Positions 51,198-60,406 of a DNA stretch of 64,000 nt are shown one piece after another; position 1 is the first letter of the stretch, and each line of letters begins with the position of its first letter. The notes under the pieces were generated by a model that worked only from the letters and a program-made list of their open reading frames with translations, searched no databases and had not been told where the DNA came from. Origin of the DNA: Herbaspirillum seropedicae (GTDB taxonomy: Bacteria > Pseudomonadota > Gammaproteobacteria > Burkholderiales > Burkholderiaceae_D). The stretch is taken from NCBI RefSeq assembly GCF_001040945.1, contig NZ_CP011930.1, positions 4,459,021-4,523,020 on the forward strand, read 5' to 3'. The position numbers and the translations under genes are program-made.

Positions 51198-52562
51198 TCA
51201 GCGGTCGCTGATGGCGCGCAGGTTGTCGGCGCTGTAGAAGTTGTCACGCAGGCGCGGATTGTCCTTGGCCTCGGTCTCCCAGCGGATGTCCTTGCCGGTG
51301 CCGGCCGAGTGCGAATCCATCAGGTAGCGGCCTTCGGCCAGGTTGTACTGGGCAAAACCGGAGAGGTCGCAGGCGCCGGTCTCATAGACCGGAATGATGT
51401 AGCCCTCACGGTGCTTCCACAGCTTGTTCTGGGCGTCGTAGTCATCGGAGAGCACCAGGTTCCAGCTATCCTCATCGACATAGAAGGTGCGCTTGGGCGC
51501 CAGGTGGCGCACACCCGGCTTGACCGTGGCTTCCACCACCCAGACGCGGTGCAGCTCGTAGCGGCGGGCGTTCTCGGCCACGAAGTCAGGCTTGGCGATG
51601 TCGTCGAAATTGGCCTTGAAGTTGTTGGCCCCGAAACTGTTGTAGGCGATATAGATTTCTTTTTTTCCGACCAGCTTCCAGTCGAAGCGGTCCATGGTGC
51701 CGTTGAAGACGGTCGGTTCATCCATGGTGTACTGGTTTTCCATGCCGATCTGCGGTGCATCGTAGGCATAGGACGGCATGCGGCGCACGCGACGTTGGCC
51801 AGGGAAATAATAGAAGGTCTCGGCGCCGGGGCGGTTCAGGTAGGTGGTCACCGTCAGCGCCTGGCCGGCCAGTGCGGTGGGCGAAGAATAGGCGACGTAG
51901 GTGTAGAACTCGACCCCGCCCAGCGTGGAGAGCTTGGTGCTGCCCTTGACGTTGGAGGGATAGAACAGCGTCAACTGCTGGCTGGCCTTGATCCACTCAT
52001 TGCTGCCCTTGCGCGGCGAGACTGCCGTGATGGTATTGGGGAAGTCCACGCCCAGGCCGCGATAGCGCATCTTGCTGTTGTACATCACTTCCAGGCCGGT
52101 CTTGGGCAAGGGGAAGGGAATGCCCGGCACATTGGCTTCGGCCAGGCTCCAGCCGTCAGCGCCGATCTTGCCGTCGGCCACGTTCTTCTTGGTATTCTCG
52201 ACCACGAAGTCCGGCGCCGCACAGTAGCGGTGGGTGGGATAGATATCCATCTTGTAGCCCTTGACCTGCTTGATCAGGGCCACCTGTCCCGGCGTGAGAT
52301 GGTCGGCGTACTTGTCCACGTTGGAGGCATCGATGACCTCGGTGGGCTTTTCATCCTTGTACTTGAAATAGTCCTTGCGCAGCTTGCCGTAGGACCAGCC
52401 CGGCAGTTCCACGTTTTCCGCCTTCCATTCCGGCACGCCCTGGCCGGCAGCCTTGTCGCCGCCCAGCGGTGTCAGGGTAGTGCCCAGATCTTGCACCGAA
52501 GCAGCGTGCGCCAGCGTCGCGCCCACCGCCAGGATGGACAAACCGAGGATCGTTCTCTTCAT
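51198..52562 (-). CDS. DUF1329 family exported protein (LolA/LolB-like fold)
   Basis: 454 residues from ATG 52562 (MKRTILGLSILAVGATLAHA, cleavable signal); a longer in-frame start is unsupported. The DUF1329 region runs from about 25 to the end (DLGTTLTPLGGDKAAGQGVPEW, FPNTITAVSPRKGSNEW, FYYFPGQRRVRRMPSYAYDAPQIGMENQ, YVDEDSWNLVLSDDYDAQNKLWKHREGY). The family relates to the outer-membrane lipoprotein-sorting fold, a hydrophobic half-barrel. It lies 47 bp upstream of DUF1302, so one transcript is likely. A periplasmic lipid- or hydrophobe-carrier role is inferred. Confidence 0.9.
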   Translation of the reverse strand: MKRTILGLSILAVGATLAHAASVQDLGTTLTPLGGDKAAGQGVPEWKAENVELPGWSYGKLRKDYFKYKDEKPTEVIDASNVDKYADHLTPGQVALIKQVKGYKMDIYPTHRYCAAPDFVVENTKKNVADGKIGADGWSLAEANVPGIPFPLPKTGLEVMYNSKMRYRGLGVDFPNTITAVSPRKGSNEWIKASQQLTLFYPSNVKGSTKLSTLGGVEFYTYVAYSSPTALAGQALTVTTYLNRPGAETFYYFPGQRRVRRMPSYAYDAPQIGMENQYTMDEPTVFNGTMDRFDWKLVGKKEIYIAYNSFGANNFKANFDDIAKPDFVAENARRYELHRVWVVEATVKPGVRHLAPKRTFYVDEDSWNLVLSDDYDAQNKLWKHREGYIIPVYETGACDLSGFAQYNLAEGRYLMDSHSAGTGKDIRWETEAKDNPRLRDNFYSADNLRAISDR

Positions 52563-52612
52563 GACCACTTTCTCCAATTGACTCAAGCCTGTTGCGATTG
52601 ATGAGGAATCAG

Positions 52613-52644
52613 GCAGGATGCCCGGCCGAGGCCCGGTATCCTGC
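52613..52644 (-). other. Intercistronic hairpin after the aminotransferase gene
   Basis: GCAGGAT (52613-52619) pairs with ATCCTGC (52638-52644), with an inner CCGG/CCGG helix. It begins 10 bp after the aminotransferase stop. No T-run follows on the minus strand, resembling the element at 49367-49397. Confidence 0.65.
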
Positions 52645-52653
52645 TTTTCAGGT

Positions 52654-54024
52654 TCACAGCGAAGCCAGACCCGCACCGAAGATGTCCAGCCCCTTGAACA
52701 TCAGCGAGCGCGGAATGGTCAGCGAAGGCATCACGCGCATGACGTTGGTATAGCGGCCGCAAGGAATCATCAGCACGCCATGACCGACCACGTAATCCAT
52801 CAGCTTGCCCAGCTTCTCGCGCGAGAGCGGTTCGCGGGTTTCGCGGTTCTCCACCAGCTCGATGCCGATCATCAGGCCGCGTCCGCGCACCTCGCCCACC
52901 CAGGGGCTGTTGAAGCTGCGGATGCGTTCCTGTGCTTCCAGGCCCAGGGTGTGGGCGCGGTTGACCAGGTCCAGGCGCGGGTCTTGCAGGATGCTGATGT
53001 TGGTCAGCGCCACCGCCGCCGAGATTGAATTGGCGGCGAAGGTATTGGGCTGCGAACCGTCGGGGATCTTGGCAGCCAGGTCCGAGCGCATCACCAGGCC
53101 GGCCATGGGCATGTCGCCGCCGATGCCCTTGCCGAAGGTCAGCATGTCGGGCTTCACGCCGGAATGCTCCACCGCCCACATCTTGCCGGTGCGGCCAGCG
53201 CCAGCCTGCACTTCATCGACGATCAGCAGTGCGCCGCTGCGGTCGCAGGCTTTGCGCAGGATCTGCAGGAACTCCGGCGACGGCGGCACGTAACCACCCT
53301 CGCCCTGCACCGGCTCGACGATCACGGCGGCCACGTCATCGGCCGCGGTATAGGGGGTGTTGAGCAGGTAATCGACGTACTCGCCGGCGATCTGCTCGGC
53401 GCTCTTGTGGCTGGTGTCGAAGGGGAAACGATAGGCGTAGGGATACGGGGCGTGGATCACGCCGCCCATGAAGGGACCGAAGCCCTTGCGGTAGGCAGTG
53501 CCGGTGGTGAGCGCATTGGAGGCGTTCCAGATGCCGTGGTAGCCGCCGTGGAAGGCGATGATCTGGTGGCGGCCGGTGACGCGCTTGGCGAACTTGACGG
53601 CGGCTTCCAGGGCATCGCTGCCGCCCTGGGTGAAGAAGGTGATGCAATCACCGCGCAGGCCATCGGGCATGATCTCAGAGATCTTGGCGGCCAGCTCGGT
53701 GCGCTTGGAGCTGTTGACTTCCATCGAGTGCATCAGCGATTCGGACTGCTTGCGGATGGCTTCGACCACGCGCGGATTGCAGCGCCCCACGCTGCTCACG
53801 CCCACGCCAGCGGAAAGGTCGATGAAGGTATTGCCGTCCGGGTCCTTGAAGGTCACGCCGAAGGCCTGGTCCATGGCGATGGGCATGCGGCCGCCGCCGC
53901 GCGCCATCGATTCGGTGCGGGCCGACAGTTCCAGCGCCGCCGCGGTCTTGGGACCGGGGTAGGTGGGCGTTACCATCTTGGGAGCGTCGGTGAAGTTGAG
54001 CGACTCCAGTTCTGCTTCGATCAT
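52654..54024 (-). CDS. PLP-dependent class III aminotransferase
   Basis: 456 residues from ATG 54024 (AGGTAATTGT upstream). PLP Lys299 is in LTFGKGIGGDMP. The cofactor Asp270 is in LIVDEVQAGAGRTG, and the phosphate cup is TQGGSDALEAAVKFAK. Class III enzymes transaminate omega-amino groups (4-aminobutyrate, diaminobutyrate, taurine types). The nearest recognisable pattern is 4-aminobutyrate/2,4-diaminobutyrate aminotransferase, but the substrate cannot be fixed. The gene lies between the chemoreceptor and the DUF1329/DUF1302 genes. A tandem repeat and the chemoreceptor terminator lie upstream, so it may start its own transcript. Confidence 0.9.
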   Translation of the reverse strand: MIEAELESLNFTDAPKMVTPTYPGPKTAAALELSARTESMARGGGRMPIAMDQAFGVTFKDPDGNTFIDLSAGVGVSSVGRCNPRVVEAIRKQSESLMHSMEVNSSKRTELAAKISEIMPDGLRGDCITFFTQGGSDALEAAVKFAKRVTGRHQIIAFHGGYHGIWNASNALTTGTAYRKGFGPFMGGVIHAPYPYAYRFPFDTSHKSAEQIAGEYVDYLLNTPYTAADDVAAVIVEPVQGEGGYVPPSPEFLQILRKACDRSGALLIVDEVQAGAGRTGKMWAVEHSGVKPDMLTFGKGIGGDMPMAGLVMRSDLAAKIPDGSQPNTFAANSISAAVALTNISILQDPRLDLVNRAHTLGLEAQERIRSFNSPWVGEVRGRGLMIGIELVENRETREPLSREKLGKLMDYVVGHGVLMIPCGRYTNVMRVMPSLTIPRSLMFKGLDIFGAGLASL

Positions 54025-54299
54025 ACAATTACCTTTCCATAGCGTTTTCGGGAGAGTGTCCGCCTGCGCCAGCGGCAAGCGAGATACCGGGAACCGCGCC
54101 GCCAGGAAGCGGACAATCTGCTCCTTGCGGCATGACTGGATTAAAACCCTTGCGCCGGATTAGCCATTAGCCCAAATGAGCAAGTCATCAAGAGCAGCCG
54201 GACGGGGAAGGAAATAATTTGCGCCGGCCCGCCATCCTGGCCGTGGCGCACGATATCGGTGCGGCCTGGCGACAGGCGGTGGCGCTCTTCCCCGGCGAG

Positions 54300-54345
54300 A
54301 AACGAAGAAACGAAGAAACGAAGAAACGGAGCAACGGAGAAACGG
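54300..54345. repeat. 8-bp tandem repeat, about 5.75 copies
   Basis: AAACGAAG three times, then AAACGGAG, CAACGGAG and AAACGG, a slowly degrading array in the gap upstream of the aminotransferase gene and 15 bp past the chemoreceptor terminator. Unit size and AT-lean content differ from the two 9-bp tracts. Confidence 0.85.
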
Positions 54346-54359
54346 CCCCGGGAAAAGCC

Positions 54360-54385
54360 AAAAAAAATGACGGCCTAGGCCGTCA
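54360..54385 (-). terminator. Terminator after the chemoreceptor gene
   Basis: TGACGGCCTAGGCCGTCA (54368-54385) is an 18-bp perfect palindrome; on the minus strand it is followed by eight T. It lies 52 bp past the chemoreceptor stop. Confidence 0.85.
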
Positions 54386-54437
54386 TCAAAGGCACAGTCA
54401 AGCGCCGTGGACTCACATCCAACCACCAGAAATCATG

Positions 54438-56045
54438 TCATTGCGCCAGCAAGGGCAAGCCGGACGCCACCGCCGGGAGCGTCTCCGGCACAGGGCCGGC
54501 GGCGATGCGGAATACCGACACCGTCCCCAGCAGGTTGCCGGCCTGCTGGCGCAGGCTTTCGCTGGCCGCCGCGCTCTGCTCGACCAGGGCGGCATTCTGT
54601 TGCAGGGCGTCATCCAGTTGCCGGATGGCCCCCTCGACCTCGGCGATATCACCGCTCTGGGCCAGGCTGGCCTGGCTGATCTGGGCCACGATGGCCGAGA
54701 CGCTGCGCACCGCCGCCACGATCTCTTCCATGGTCTGCCCGGCCTGGTCCACCAGGCGCGCACCGGCCTGGATGCGCGCCACCGATTCATGGATCAGGGT
54801 CTTGGTCTCGCGCGCGGCCAGCGAGCTGCGCTGGGCCAGCGAGCGCACCTCGGTGGCGACCACCGCAAAGCCGCGCCCCTGCTCGCCCGCCCGCGCCGCT
54901 TCCACGGCGGCGTTGAGGGCCAGGATATTGGTCTGGAAGGCGATCCCATCGATGGTGCCGACGATCTCGGAGATGCGCTGTGAACTGTCTTCGATGCCGC
55001 GCATGGTCTGCACCACCTGCTGCACCACCTGTCCGCCCTGCAAGGCCACGGCGCTGGCCTGCTGCGCCGTGCTGCTGGCCTCGCGGGCATCGTCGGCATT
55101 CTTCTGGACGGTGGCGTTGAGTTCGTTCATGGTGGCGGCCGTCTCTTCCAGTGCGGCGGCCTGGGCCTCGGTGCGGGTCGACAGGTCGGCGTTGCCGGAA
55201 GCGATCTCGACGCTGGCCGTGGCCACGTGCTCGGCTTCGCGCCGCACCCCGGCGACGATGCCCACCAGCGCATGCTGCATGCGCTGCATGGCCGAGAGCA
55301 GTTGCGCGATCTCGTCACGTCCGTGGACGACGATGTCCTGGTCGAGCGCCCCTTCGGCAATGCGGTTGGCCGCCTCCACCGCCCGCCGCAACGGTGTGGC
55401 GATGCCACGGATCAACAGCCGCGCCAGCCCCAGCGTACACAGCAGCGCCGCCACGCTCACGGCCAAGAGCGCGCGCCAGGCGGAGCGATAGGCCTGCTCG
55501 CCATCGACGACCGAAGCGGCGGATTCCTGCGAGACCGAATCGCTGATGAACTTGAGGATGCTGGCCATCTGCTCATACGGCTGGGCGCTGTCGGCGGCCA
55601 GCATCAGGGCTTCCGACGACTGGCCGGCCTGGGCCAGGGCCACGGCCTTGCCGGCCAGTTCGCGATAGGCTTTCCAGCTGGCCACCAGTTGCCGGCTGGT
55701 GGCGCGTTCGTCATCATTGCTGGCGAAATCGACCAGGATCTGGAGGTACTTCTCGGCATAGGCCAGGCCATCACGCCTGGCCTCTTCCGCGGCCTTGCCG
55801 CCGCTGCCATCATCGGGCAGCAGTGACAGGGTCACGCCCATGCGGTATTGCGCCATGCCGATGCGGATGCCCGAGACCGATTCCATGGCCGGGACATTGA
55901 TGCGCCCCAGCTGATCGACCTGGGTATTGATGCGGCTCATGCGGTCATAGGAAAAGACAGCCATGCCGATGAGCATCAGCAACAGCAGACAAAAGGCCAG
56001 CCGCAACCTGGCGGCGATGCTGAACCCCGCGAACCACTGCCTCAT
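54438..56045 (-). CDS. Methyl-accepting chemotaxis protein
   Basis: 535 residues, ATG 56045 with GGGAAGGAAC upstream. TM1 is at about 13-34 ([18 protein letters not shown]), a periplasmic four-helix ligand domain at about 35-190, TM2 at about 190-212 ([20 protein letters not shown]), then HAMP ([21 protein letters not shown]). The signalling hairpin tip is [38 protein letters not shown]. There is no C-terminal CheR/CheB pentapeptide. It is embedded between two enzyme genes of the accessory block, so it probably senses the pathway substrate or a metabolite. That link is inference from position. Confidence 0.93.
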   Translation of the reverse strand: MRQWFAGFSIAARLRLAFCLLLLMLIGMAVFSYDRMSRINTQVDQLGRINVPAMESVSGIRIGMAQYRMGVTLSLLPDDGSGGKAAEEARRDGLAYAEKYLQILVDFASNDDERATSRQLVASWKAYRELAGKAVALAQAGQSSEALMLAADSAQPYEQMASILKFISDSVSQESAASVVDGEQAYRSAWRALLAVSVAALLCTLGLARLLIRGIATPLRRAVEAANRIAEGALDQDIVVHGRDEIAQLLSAMQRMQHALVGIVAGVRREAEHVATASVEIASGNADLSTRTEAQAAALEETAATMNELNATVQKNADDAREASSTAQQASAVALQGGQVVQQVVQTMRGIEDSSQRISEIVGTIDGIAFQTNILALNAAVEAARAGEQGRGFAVVATEVRSLAQRSSLAARETKTLIHESVARIQAGARLVDQAGQTMEEIVAAVRSVSAIVAQISQASLAQSGDIAEVEGAIRQLDDALQQNAALVEQSAAASESLRQQAGNLLGTVSVFRIAAGPVPETLPAVASGLPLLAQ

Positions 56046-56076
56046 GTTCCTTCCCCCCTGCTTGGATGCGCGTTGT

Positions 56077-57519
56077 TCAGGCTGGCACGTGGGTGATCTG
56101 GCTGATCATCTTGGTGACCAGGAAGCTCTCGAAACCTTCCACCCCACCCTCGCTGCCGAAGCCGCTCTCGCCGATGCCGCCAAAGGGCAGCTCGGGATGC
56201 GCCATGCCCGAATGGTTGATGTTGACCATGCCGGCCTGCAGGTCGCGGGAGACGCGGTGCGCCGTGTCCAGCGATTGCGTGAAGACATAGGAAGCCAGTC
56301 CCAGCGGCAAGGCATTGGCCATGGCGATGGCTTCCTCCGCCTGGCTGAAGGGCGTCACCGCGGCGATGGGGCCGAAGGGTTCTTCCTGCATCACCCGCGC
56401 CGATGGCGGCACGCCCGTAATGAGCGTGGGCGCATAGAAATGGCCACGCTGGCCCAGGCGCGCGCCGCCCGTGACCAGCTCGCTGCCCTGGGCCAGGGCG
56501 TCGTCGATCAGGCCCTGCACCGCTTCGAAGCGACGACCGTGGATCAACGGTCCCATCTGCACGCCGGGTTCATGGCCGGGGCCGACCTTGATCTGCAGCA
56601 GCGCTTCGGCAAAGGCCGTGACGAAACGCGCATAGATTCCCTTCTGCACATAGAAGCGCGACGGCGAGACGCAGACCTGGCCCGCATTGCGGGTCTTCAG
56701 CCGGGCCAGCAGACGAGCGGCCGGCTCCACCTCGGCGTCATCGAACACCAGCACCGGCGCATGACCACCCAGCTCCATGCTCATGCGCTTCATGTGCAGC
56801 GCCGCCTGCGCGGCCAGCTTGCTGCCCACCGGCACCGAGCCGGTGAAAGAGATATTGCGCACCAGCGGCGACTCGATCAGGTGCTGCGAAATCTCCGACG
56901 ACACCCCCGAGACGATATTGAACACACCCGCCGGCACCCCGGCGTCATGGAACAGCTGCGCCATCAGCACGATGGCCGCAGGCGACTCCGACGGTCCCTT
57001 GAGCACCACCGTACAGCCGGCCGCCATCGCGGCTGCGACCTTCTTCATCGCCTGGCCGAAGGGAAAATTCCAGGGACTGATGGCCGCGCACACACCGACC
57101 GGCTCGCGCACCACCAACTGGCGCACCTCGGGATGACGCGCCCCGACCACCCGGCCATACAGGCGGCGGCCTTCCTCGGCGTGCCAGTCCAGGTGTTCGG
57201 CGGCATTGATGATCTCGGCCACGGCGTCGGCCAGCGGCTTGCCGTTGTCCATGGTGATGGCCGGCGCCATGGCCTGGGCACGCTCACGCGCCAGCGCGGC
57301 GGCCCGGCGCAGGATGTCGGAGCGCTCCAGCGGCGACACCTGGCGCCACTGCTGGAAGGCGCGGTGGGCGGCCTGGATGGCCTCCTCGATATCGGCGCGC
57401 TCGGCCCAGGGCAGGCGGCCCAGCACGTCGCCGGTGGCCGGATCGCGCACCTCCTGGTAGCGCCGGCCTTCGACGCCATGGAAACGTCCATCGATATAGA
57501 GCTGTAGATCTGGATACAT
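56077..57519 (-). CDS. NAD(P)-dependent aldehyde dehydrogenase (succinate-semialdehyde type)
   Basis: 480 residues from ATG 57519 (AGGTGATACCC upstream); the in-frame extension to 57696 overlaps the upstream gene and is Arg/Pro-rich. Motifs: cofactor site ISPWNFPFG (147-155), [11 protein letters not shown] (222-232), general-base E249 in [10 protein letters not shown], catalytic C283 in [15 protein letters not shown], and [13 protein letters not shown]. The best resemblance is to the GabD/vanillin dehydrogenase branch. It oxidises an aldehyde to acid, plausibly the aldehyde made by the TPP enzyme at the other end of the block. It is 34 bp from the FAD monooxygenase stop. Confidence 0.92.
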   Translation of the reverse strand: MYPDLQLYIDGRFHGVEGRRYQEVRDPATGDVLGRLPWAERADIEEAIQAAHRAFQQWRQVSPLERSDILRRAAALARERAQAMAPAITMDNGKPLADAVAEIINAAEHLDWHAEEGRRLYGRVVGARHPEVRQLVVREPVGVCAAISPWNFPFGQAMKKVAAAMAAGCTVVLKGPSESPAAIVLMAQLFHDAGVPAGVFNIVSGVSSEISQHLIESPLVRNISFTGSVPVGSKLAAQAALHMKRMSMELGGHAPVLVFDDAEVEPAARLLARLKTRNAGQVCVSPSRFYVQKGIYARFVTAFAEALLQIKVGPGHEPGVQMGPLIHGRRFEAVQGLIDDALAQGSELVTGGARLGQRGHFYAPTLITGVPPSARVMQEEPFGPIAAVTPFSQAEEAIAMANALPLGLASYVFTQSLDTAHRVSRDLQAGMVNINHSGMAHPELPFGGIGESGFGSEGGVEGFESFLVTKMISQITHVPA

Positions 57520-57553
57520 GGGTATCACCTTGAAAATGGCAAAAAGAGGCGGC

Positions 57554-59188
57554 CTAGGCGGCGACCTGGTCGAGGTAGCGCGCCACCACCTCCGGCGCAT
57601 CCCCGGCACGGCCGGCGGCGGCGATGAAACGGTCGGGACGCAGCAAGACCCAGTCCACGCCCTTTTCCTTGAACCAGGCATTGAGCTTGTTCTCATAGTC
57701 CTGGATCACCACGCCCGCGCCGGCCAGCACCTGCCCACGCGGACCAGAACGCGAACGCACGCCCTGCAGGTAATCGCAGCCAAACGCTTGCATGCGGCTG
57801 CGCAAGCCGGGTTCGGCCGCGGCCAGCACATCGCAGCGCCAGCTCAGCAGCACGAAGCGGCCGCCGCACAGGTCATCGAGCCGCATCACCTCGCCCGCAC
57901 CGTTCTCCACCAGCGATTGCAGGAACATGCGTCCCACCAGATCGCTGCGATTGCGCACATCGTCCTGCATCACGGCCTGGCTGCTGAAGCTGGGCATGGG
58001 CTTGAATTTCATCTGCAGCACGTAGTCACGCACCCGCGGAATATCCTTGATGGCCAGGAAGAACTTGTCGCGGCACCAGGCCAGCAGGCGGTTCTTCTGC
58101 GACAGCACCGCGCCGAACAGATCGGCCAGGTCGATCATGGCCTTCACGTGGGCGTGACGCTCCTCGTGATAGCTGGCCAGCAGCTCGGGCTTCATCCGGC
58201 CCTGCAGCACCCAGGCCAGCTTCCAGGCCAGGTTGAAGGCATCGCGCAGGCCGGCATTGAGCCCCTGCCCGATCCAGGGCGGCGTGATGTGGGCGGCGTC
58301 GCCGGCCAGGCAGATGCGCCCGCACACCAGCGAACCCGCCACCCGCGAATTGTGGGTATAGACCCGCGCGCGGATGATGTTGAGCGCATCGACATCGCGC
58401 ACATGTTCGCGCAGCAGCTCGCGCACCTTTTCCGGCGCCAGCATCTGCTCGCCATCCTCGCCGGGGAACAGCATGAATTCCCAGCGCCGCACGCCATAGG
58501 GCAGGGCCAGGCAGACATAGGGGCGCTGCGGCTCGCAGTGCAGCGCCGTATAGGGTGCATCCAGCGGATCACCATCACACTCGATGACCACCCACTTGGC
58601 CGGATGGGTCTTGCCCTCGTAGGGCAGCTTGAGGATCTTCTCGCGCACGGTGCTGCGGCCGCCATCGCAACCCACCACGTATTGCGCGCGCAGCGTGGCC
58701 TGCGCGCCATGCTCATCGATGATGCTCGCCTGCACGCCCGCTTCGTCCTGCACCAGGTCCAGCAGCTCGACGCCCGAGCGCAGGCTGACATGTTCAAAAC
58801 GGCGCAGACCCAGACGCAAGGTCGCCTCGCCCAGCGGCTGCGAGAACAGGTTGCGGCGATACCAGCCAAACTCGCGCGTGGTCGGCTGGATCTCGGCGAA
58901 ACAGCGACGGTCGGCGGTGTACATGCGCATGGGCACGTTCTGGATCACGTCGCGCACGATGGCGTCGGCCATGCCGGCGGACTGGAAGGTGCGCAGCGCT
59001 TCGTCATCGATGCCGACGGCGCGCGGATAATCGAGCACATCGAGATTGCGCTCGATGAGCAGGGTCGAGATGCCATAGGTGCCCAGCAGATTGCCCAGGG
59101 TCACGCCGACCGGGCCGGCGCCGACGATGAGCACCTGCGCTTGCATGACCTGCGCTGGCACGGCCGGCTGCTGTCCCACTGCGCTCAT
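57554..59188 (-). CDS. FAD-dependent aromatic monooxygenase (MhpA-like)
   Basis: 544 residues from ATG 59188, which overlaps the stop of the NIPSNAP gene (ATGA). Rossmann motif [31 protein letters not shown], the DG motif [16 protein letters not shown], and the FAD-ribityl GD motif [34 protein letters not shown] identify a class A flavin hydroxylase of the 3-(3-hydroxyphenyl)propionate hydroxylase group, with the typical C-terminal thioredoxin-like extension. Such enzymes ortho-hydroxylate a phenol to a catechol. The longer frame extending into NIPSNAP is rejected. Confidence 0.9.
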   Translation of the reverse strand: MSAVGQQPAVPAQVMQAQVLIVGAGPVGVTLGNLLGTYGISTLLIERNLDVLDYPRAVGIDDEALRTFQSAGMADAIVRDVIQNVPMRMYTADRRCFAEIQPTTREFGWYRRNLFSQPLGEATLRLGLRRFEHVSLRSGVELLDLVQDEAGVQASIIDEHGAQATLRAQYVVGCDGGRSTVREKILKLPYEGKTHPAKWVVIECDGDPLDAPYTALHCEPQRPYVCLALPYGVRRWEFMLFPGEDGEQMLAPEKVRELLREHVRDVDALNIIRARVYTHNSRVAGSLVCGRICLAGDAAHITPPWIGQGLNAGLRDAFNLAWKLAWVLQGRMKPELLASYHEERHAHVKAMIDLADLFGAVLSQKNRLLAWCRDKFFLAIKDIPRVRDYVLQMKFKPMPSFSSQAVMQDDVRNRSDLVGRMFLQSLVENGAGEVMRLDDLCGGRFVLLSWRCDVLAAAEPGLRSRMQAFGCDYLQGVRSRSGPRGQVLAGAGVVIQDYENKLNAWFKEKGVDWVLLRPDRFIAAAGRAGDAPEVVARYLDQVAA

Positions 59189-59508
59189 GAAGCGCTCCCG
59201 CCCATGGGCGCCGGGGCGCTGGTGAGCAGGCGGCTTTCCTGCTGCACCAAGAGGCCGCGCACCTGCTTGCGGAATTCGGCGAACTGCGGATCGGCCAGCA
59301 GCGCGGTGCGCCGGCGCGAACGCTCTTCCAGGCTGTCGAAGGCCCAGTGGTAGACCAGCTGGTTCAGGTCGCCGCTCTCGGGAATCATCATCGCCACCAG
59401 ATTGCCCAGGATGCGCACCTGGTGCTCGCGGCCACATTCGTTGTAGATGCGCACGTAGTCGCGCACCCCGCCCGGCACCATCGTATAGGTCCGCAGTTCG
59501 TGGATCAT
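59185..59508 (-). CDS. NIPSNAP family protein
   Basis: 107 residues from ATG 59508, overlapping the alpha/beta hydrolase stop (ATGA), and its own stop overlaps the monooxygenase start. MIHELRTYTMVPGGVRDYVRIYNECGR is the NIPSNAP ferredoxin-like fold signature, with LNQLVYHWAFDSLEERSRRRTALLADPQFAEF. These small proteins recur in catabolic operons and may bind or protect reactive small molecules; no fixed activity is known. The two 4-bp overlaps imply tight stoichiometric translation with its neighbours. Confidence 0.85.
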   Translation of the reverse strand: MIHELRTYTMVPGGVRDYVRIYNECGREHQVRILGNLVAMMIPESGDLNQLVYHWAFDSLEERSRRRTALLADPQFAEFRKQVRGLLVQQESRLLTSAPAPMGGSAS

Positions 59509-60374
59509 GGATTCTCCTCTACCGTCTCGTGTTGTTCTTGCGCCAGGAATTGCCGCACCACCTCGGCAAAGGCTTCCGGCTGGTCGTCGTGGATATAGTG
59601 GCCGGCGTCGGCGATGGTGCTGGTCAGGATGCGCGCATTGAGCTGGCGCATCTCGGCGGCCATCTCGGCCGACAGGTAGTCGGAACGCTCGCCGCGCACC
59701 ACCAGCGTGGGACACATCAGGGCCATGATGTGCGGCCGCAGGTCGACCACGCGGCTGAGGTCAGGCGAGAGTCGCGTGCTGCTGATGCCGACGTGGTCAT
59801 AGCGCCAGGTATAGCCGCCCTGTGCGGCTGGCTTGAGCATGTTGTGCAGGCGCTGCTGGCGCGCCTCTTCGGTGACCGACGGACGCAGCGCGCGCATGAA
59901 GGTGCTGGCCTCGTCCCAGCTGGCGAAGTGGCTGGGCGTGGTGGCCAGTTCGCGCCGGATGCGGGTGGCGCCGGGACTGTTCTCGAAGGCGCCGGGGCCG
60001 GCGTCCTCGATGATGAGCCGACGCACCTTGGCAGGATGGCGGGCGGCATAGACGATGGCGTTGATGCCGCCCATGGAGTGGCCGAGCAGGTCGAACTGGC
60101 GCAGGTTCAGGCGCGCCACCAGCGCTTCCACGTCGGCCACGTAGGCGTCGGTGTAGTAGTTGGCGCCGGCGTCCCAGTCGCTCTGCCCACGCCCGCGCTG
60201 GTCCAGGGCGATGCAACGGTAGCCTGGCGGCAGCCGTTGCGCCAGGTCGCCAAAGGTCTCGCCATAGCCGCGGATGCCGTGCAGCAGCAGCAGCGGAAAA
60301 CCTTGCGGATCACCCCATTCGGTGATGTGGAAATTCAAGGCCGACAGGGTCAGCAAATAATCTCTGCGCTGCAT
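59505..60374 (-). CDS. Alpha/beta hydrolase (MhpC-like candidate)
   Basis: 289 residues. The fold reads FPLLLLHGIRGYGETFGDLAQRLPPGYRCIALDQRGRGQSD, nucleophile S100 in LLGHSMGGINAIV, and catalytic His259 in ADAGHYIHDDQPEAF. Such enzymes cleave C-C or ester bonds; meta-cleavage product hydrolases share this scaffold. In this block it sits beside a flavin hydroxylase and a VOC dioxygenase-like protein, the MhpA/B/C-type trio. The ring-cleavage role is therefore plausible but unproven; an esterase or lactonase cannot be excluded. Confidence 0.88.
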   Translation of the reverse strand: MQRRDYLLTLSALNFHITEWGDPQGFPLLLLHGIRGYGETFGDLAQRLPPGYRCIALDQRGRGQSDWDAGANYYTDAYVADVEALVARLNLRQFDLLGHSMGGINAIVYAARHPAKVRRLIIEDAGPGAFENSPGATRIRRELATTPSHFASWDEASTFMRALRPSVTEEARQQRLHNMLKPAAQGGYTWRYDHVGISSTRLSPDLSRVVDLRPHIMALMCPTLVVRGERSDYLSAEMAAEMRQLNARILTSTIADAGHYIHDDQPEAFAEVVRQFLAQEQHETVEENP

Positions 60375-60406
60375 GATGGTCTCCGTAGCGGATGCGCCCA
60401 GGGTCC

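Larger units (their letters stand above)
54025..54437. other. Intergenic region between the chemoreceptor and aminotransferase genes
   Basis: 413 bp. It holds the chemoreceptor terminator (54360-54385) and the 8-bp repeat (54300-54345). The promoter for the aminotransferase/envelope genes is presumably here but no clean -35/-10 is visible. An open minus frame at 54160-54426 runs across both elements and is rejected. Confidence 0.6.

Noticed and set aside
54160..54426. An 88-codon minus-strand ORF upstream of the aminotransferase gene
   Set aside because: It runs through the chemoreceptor terminator and the 8-bp repeat; the product is low-complexity with no ribosome binding site.
59189..59437. 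83-residue N-terminal extension of the FAD monooxygenase
   Set aside because: Arg/Pro/Gly-rich translation of the NIPSNAP gene in another frame; the FAD motif begins shortly after ATG 59188 as expected.
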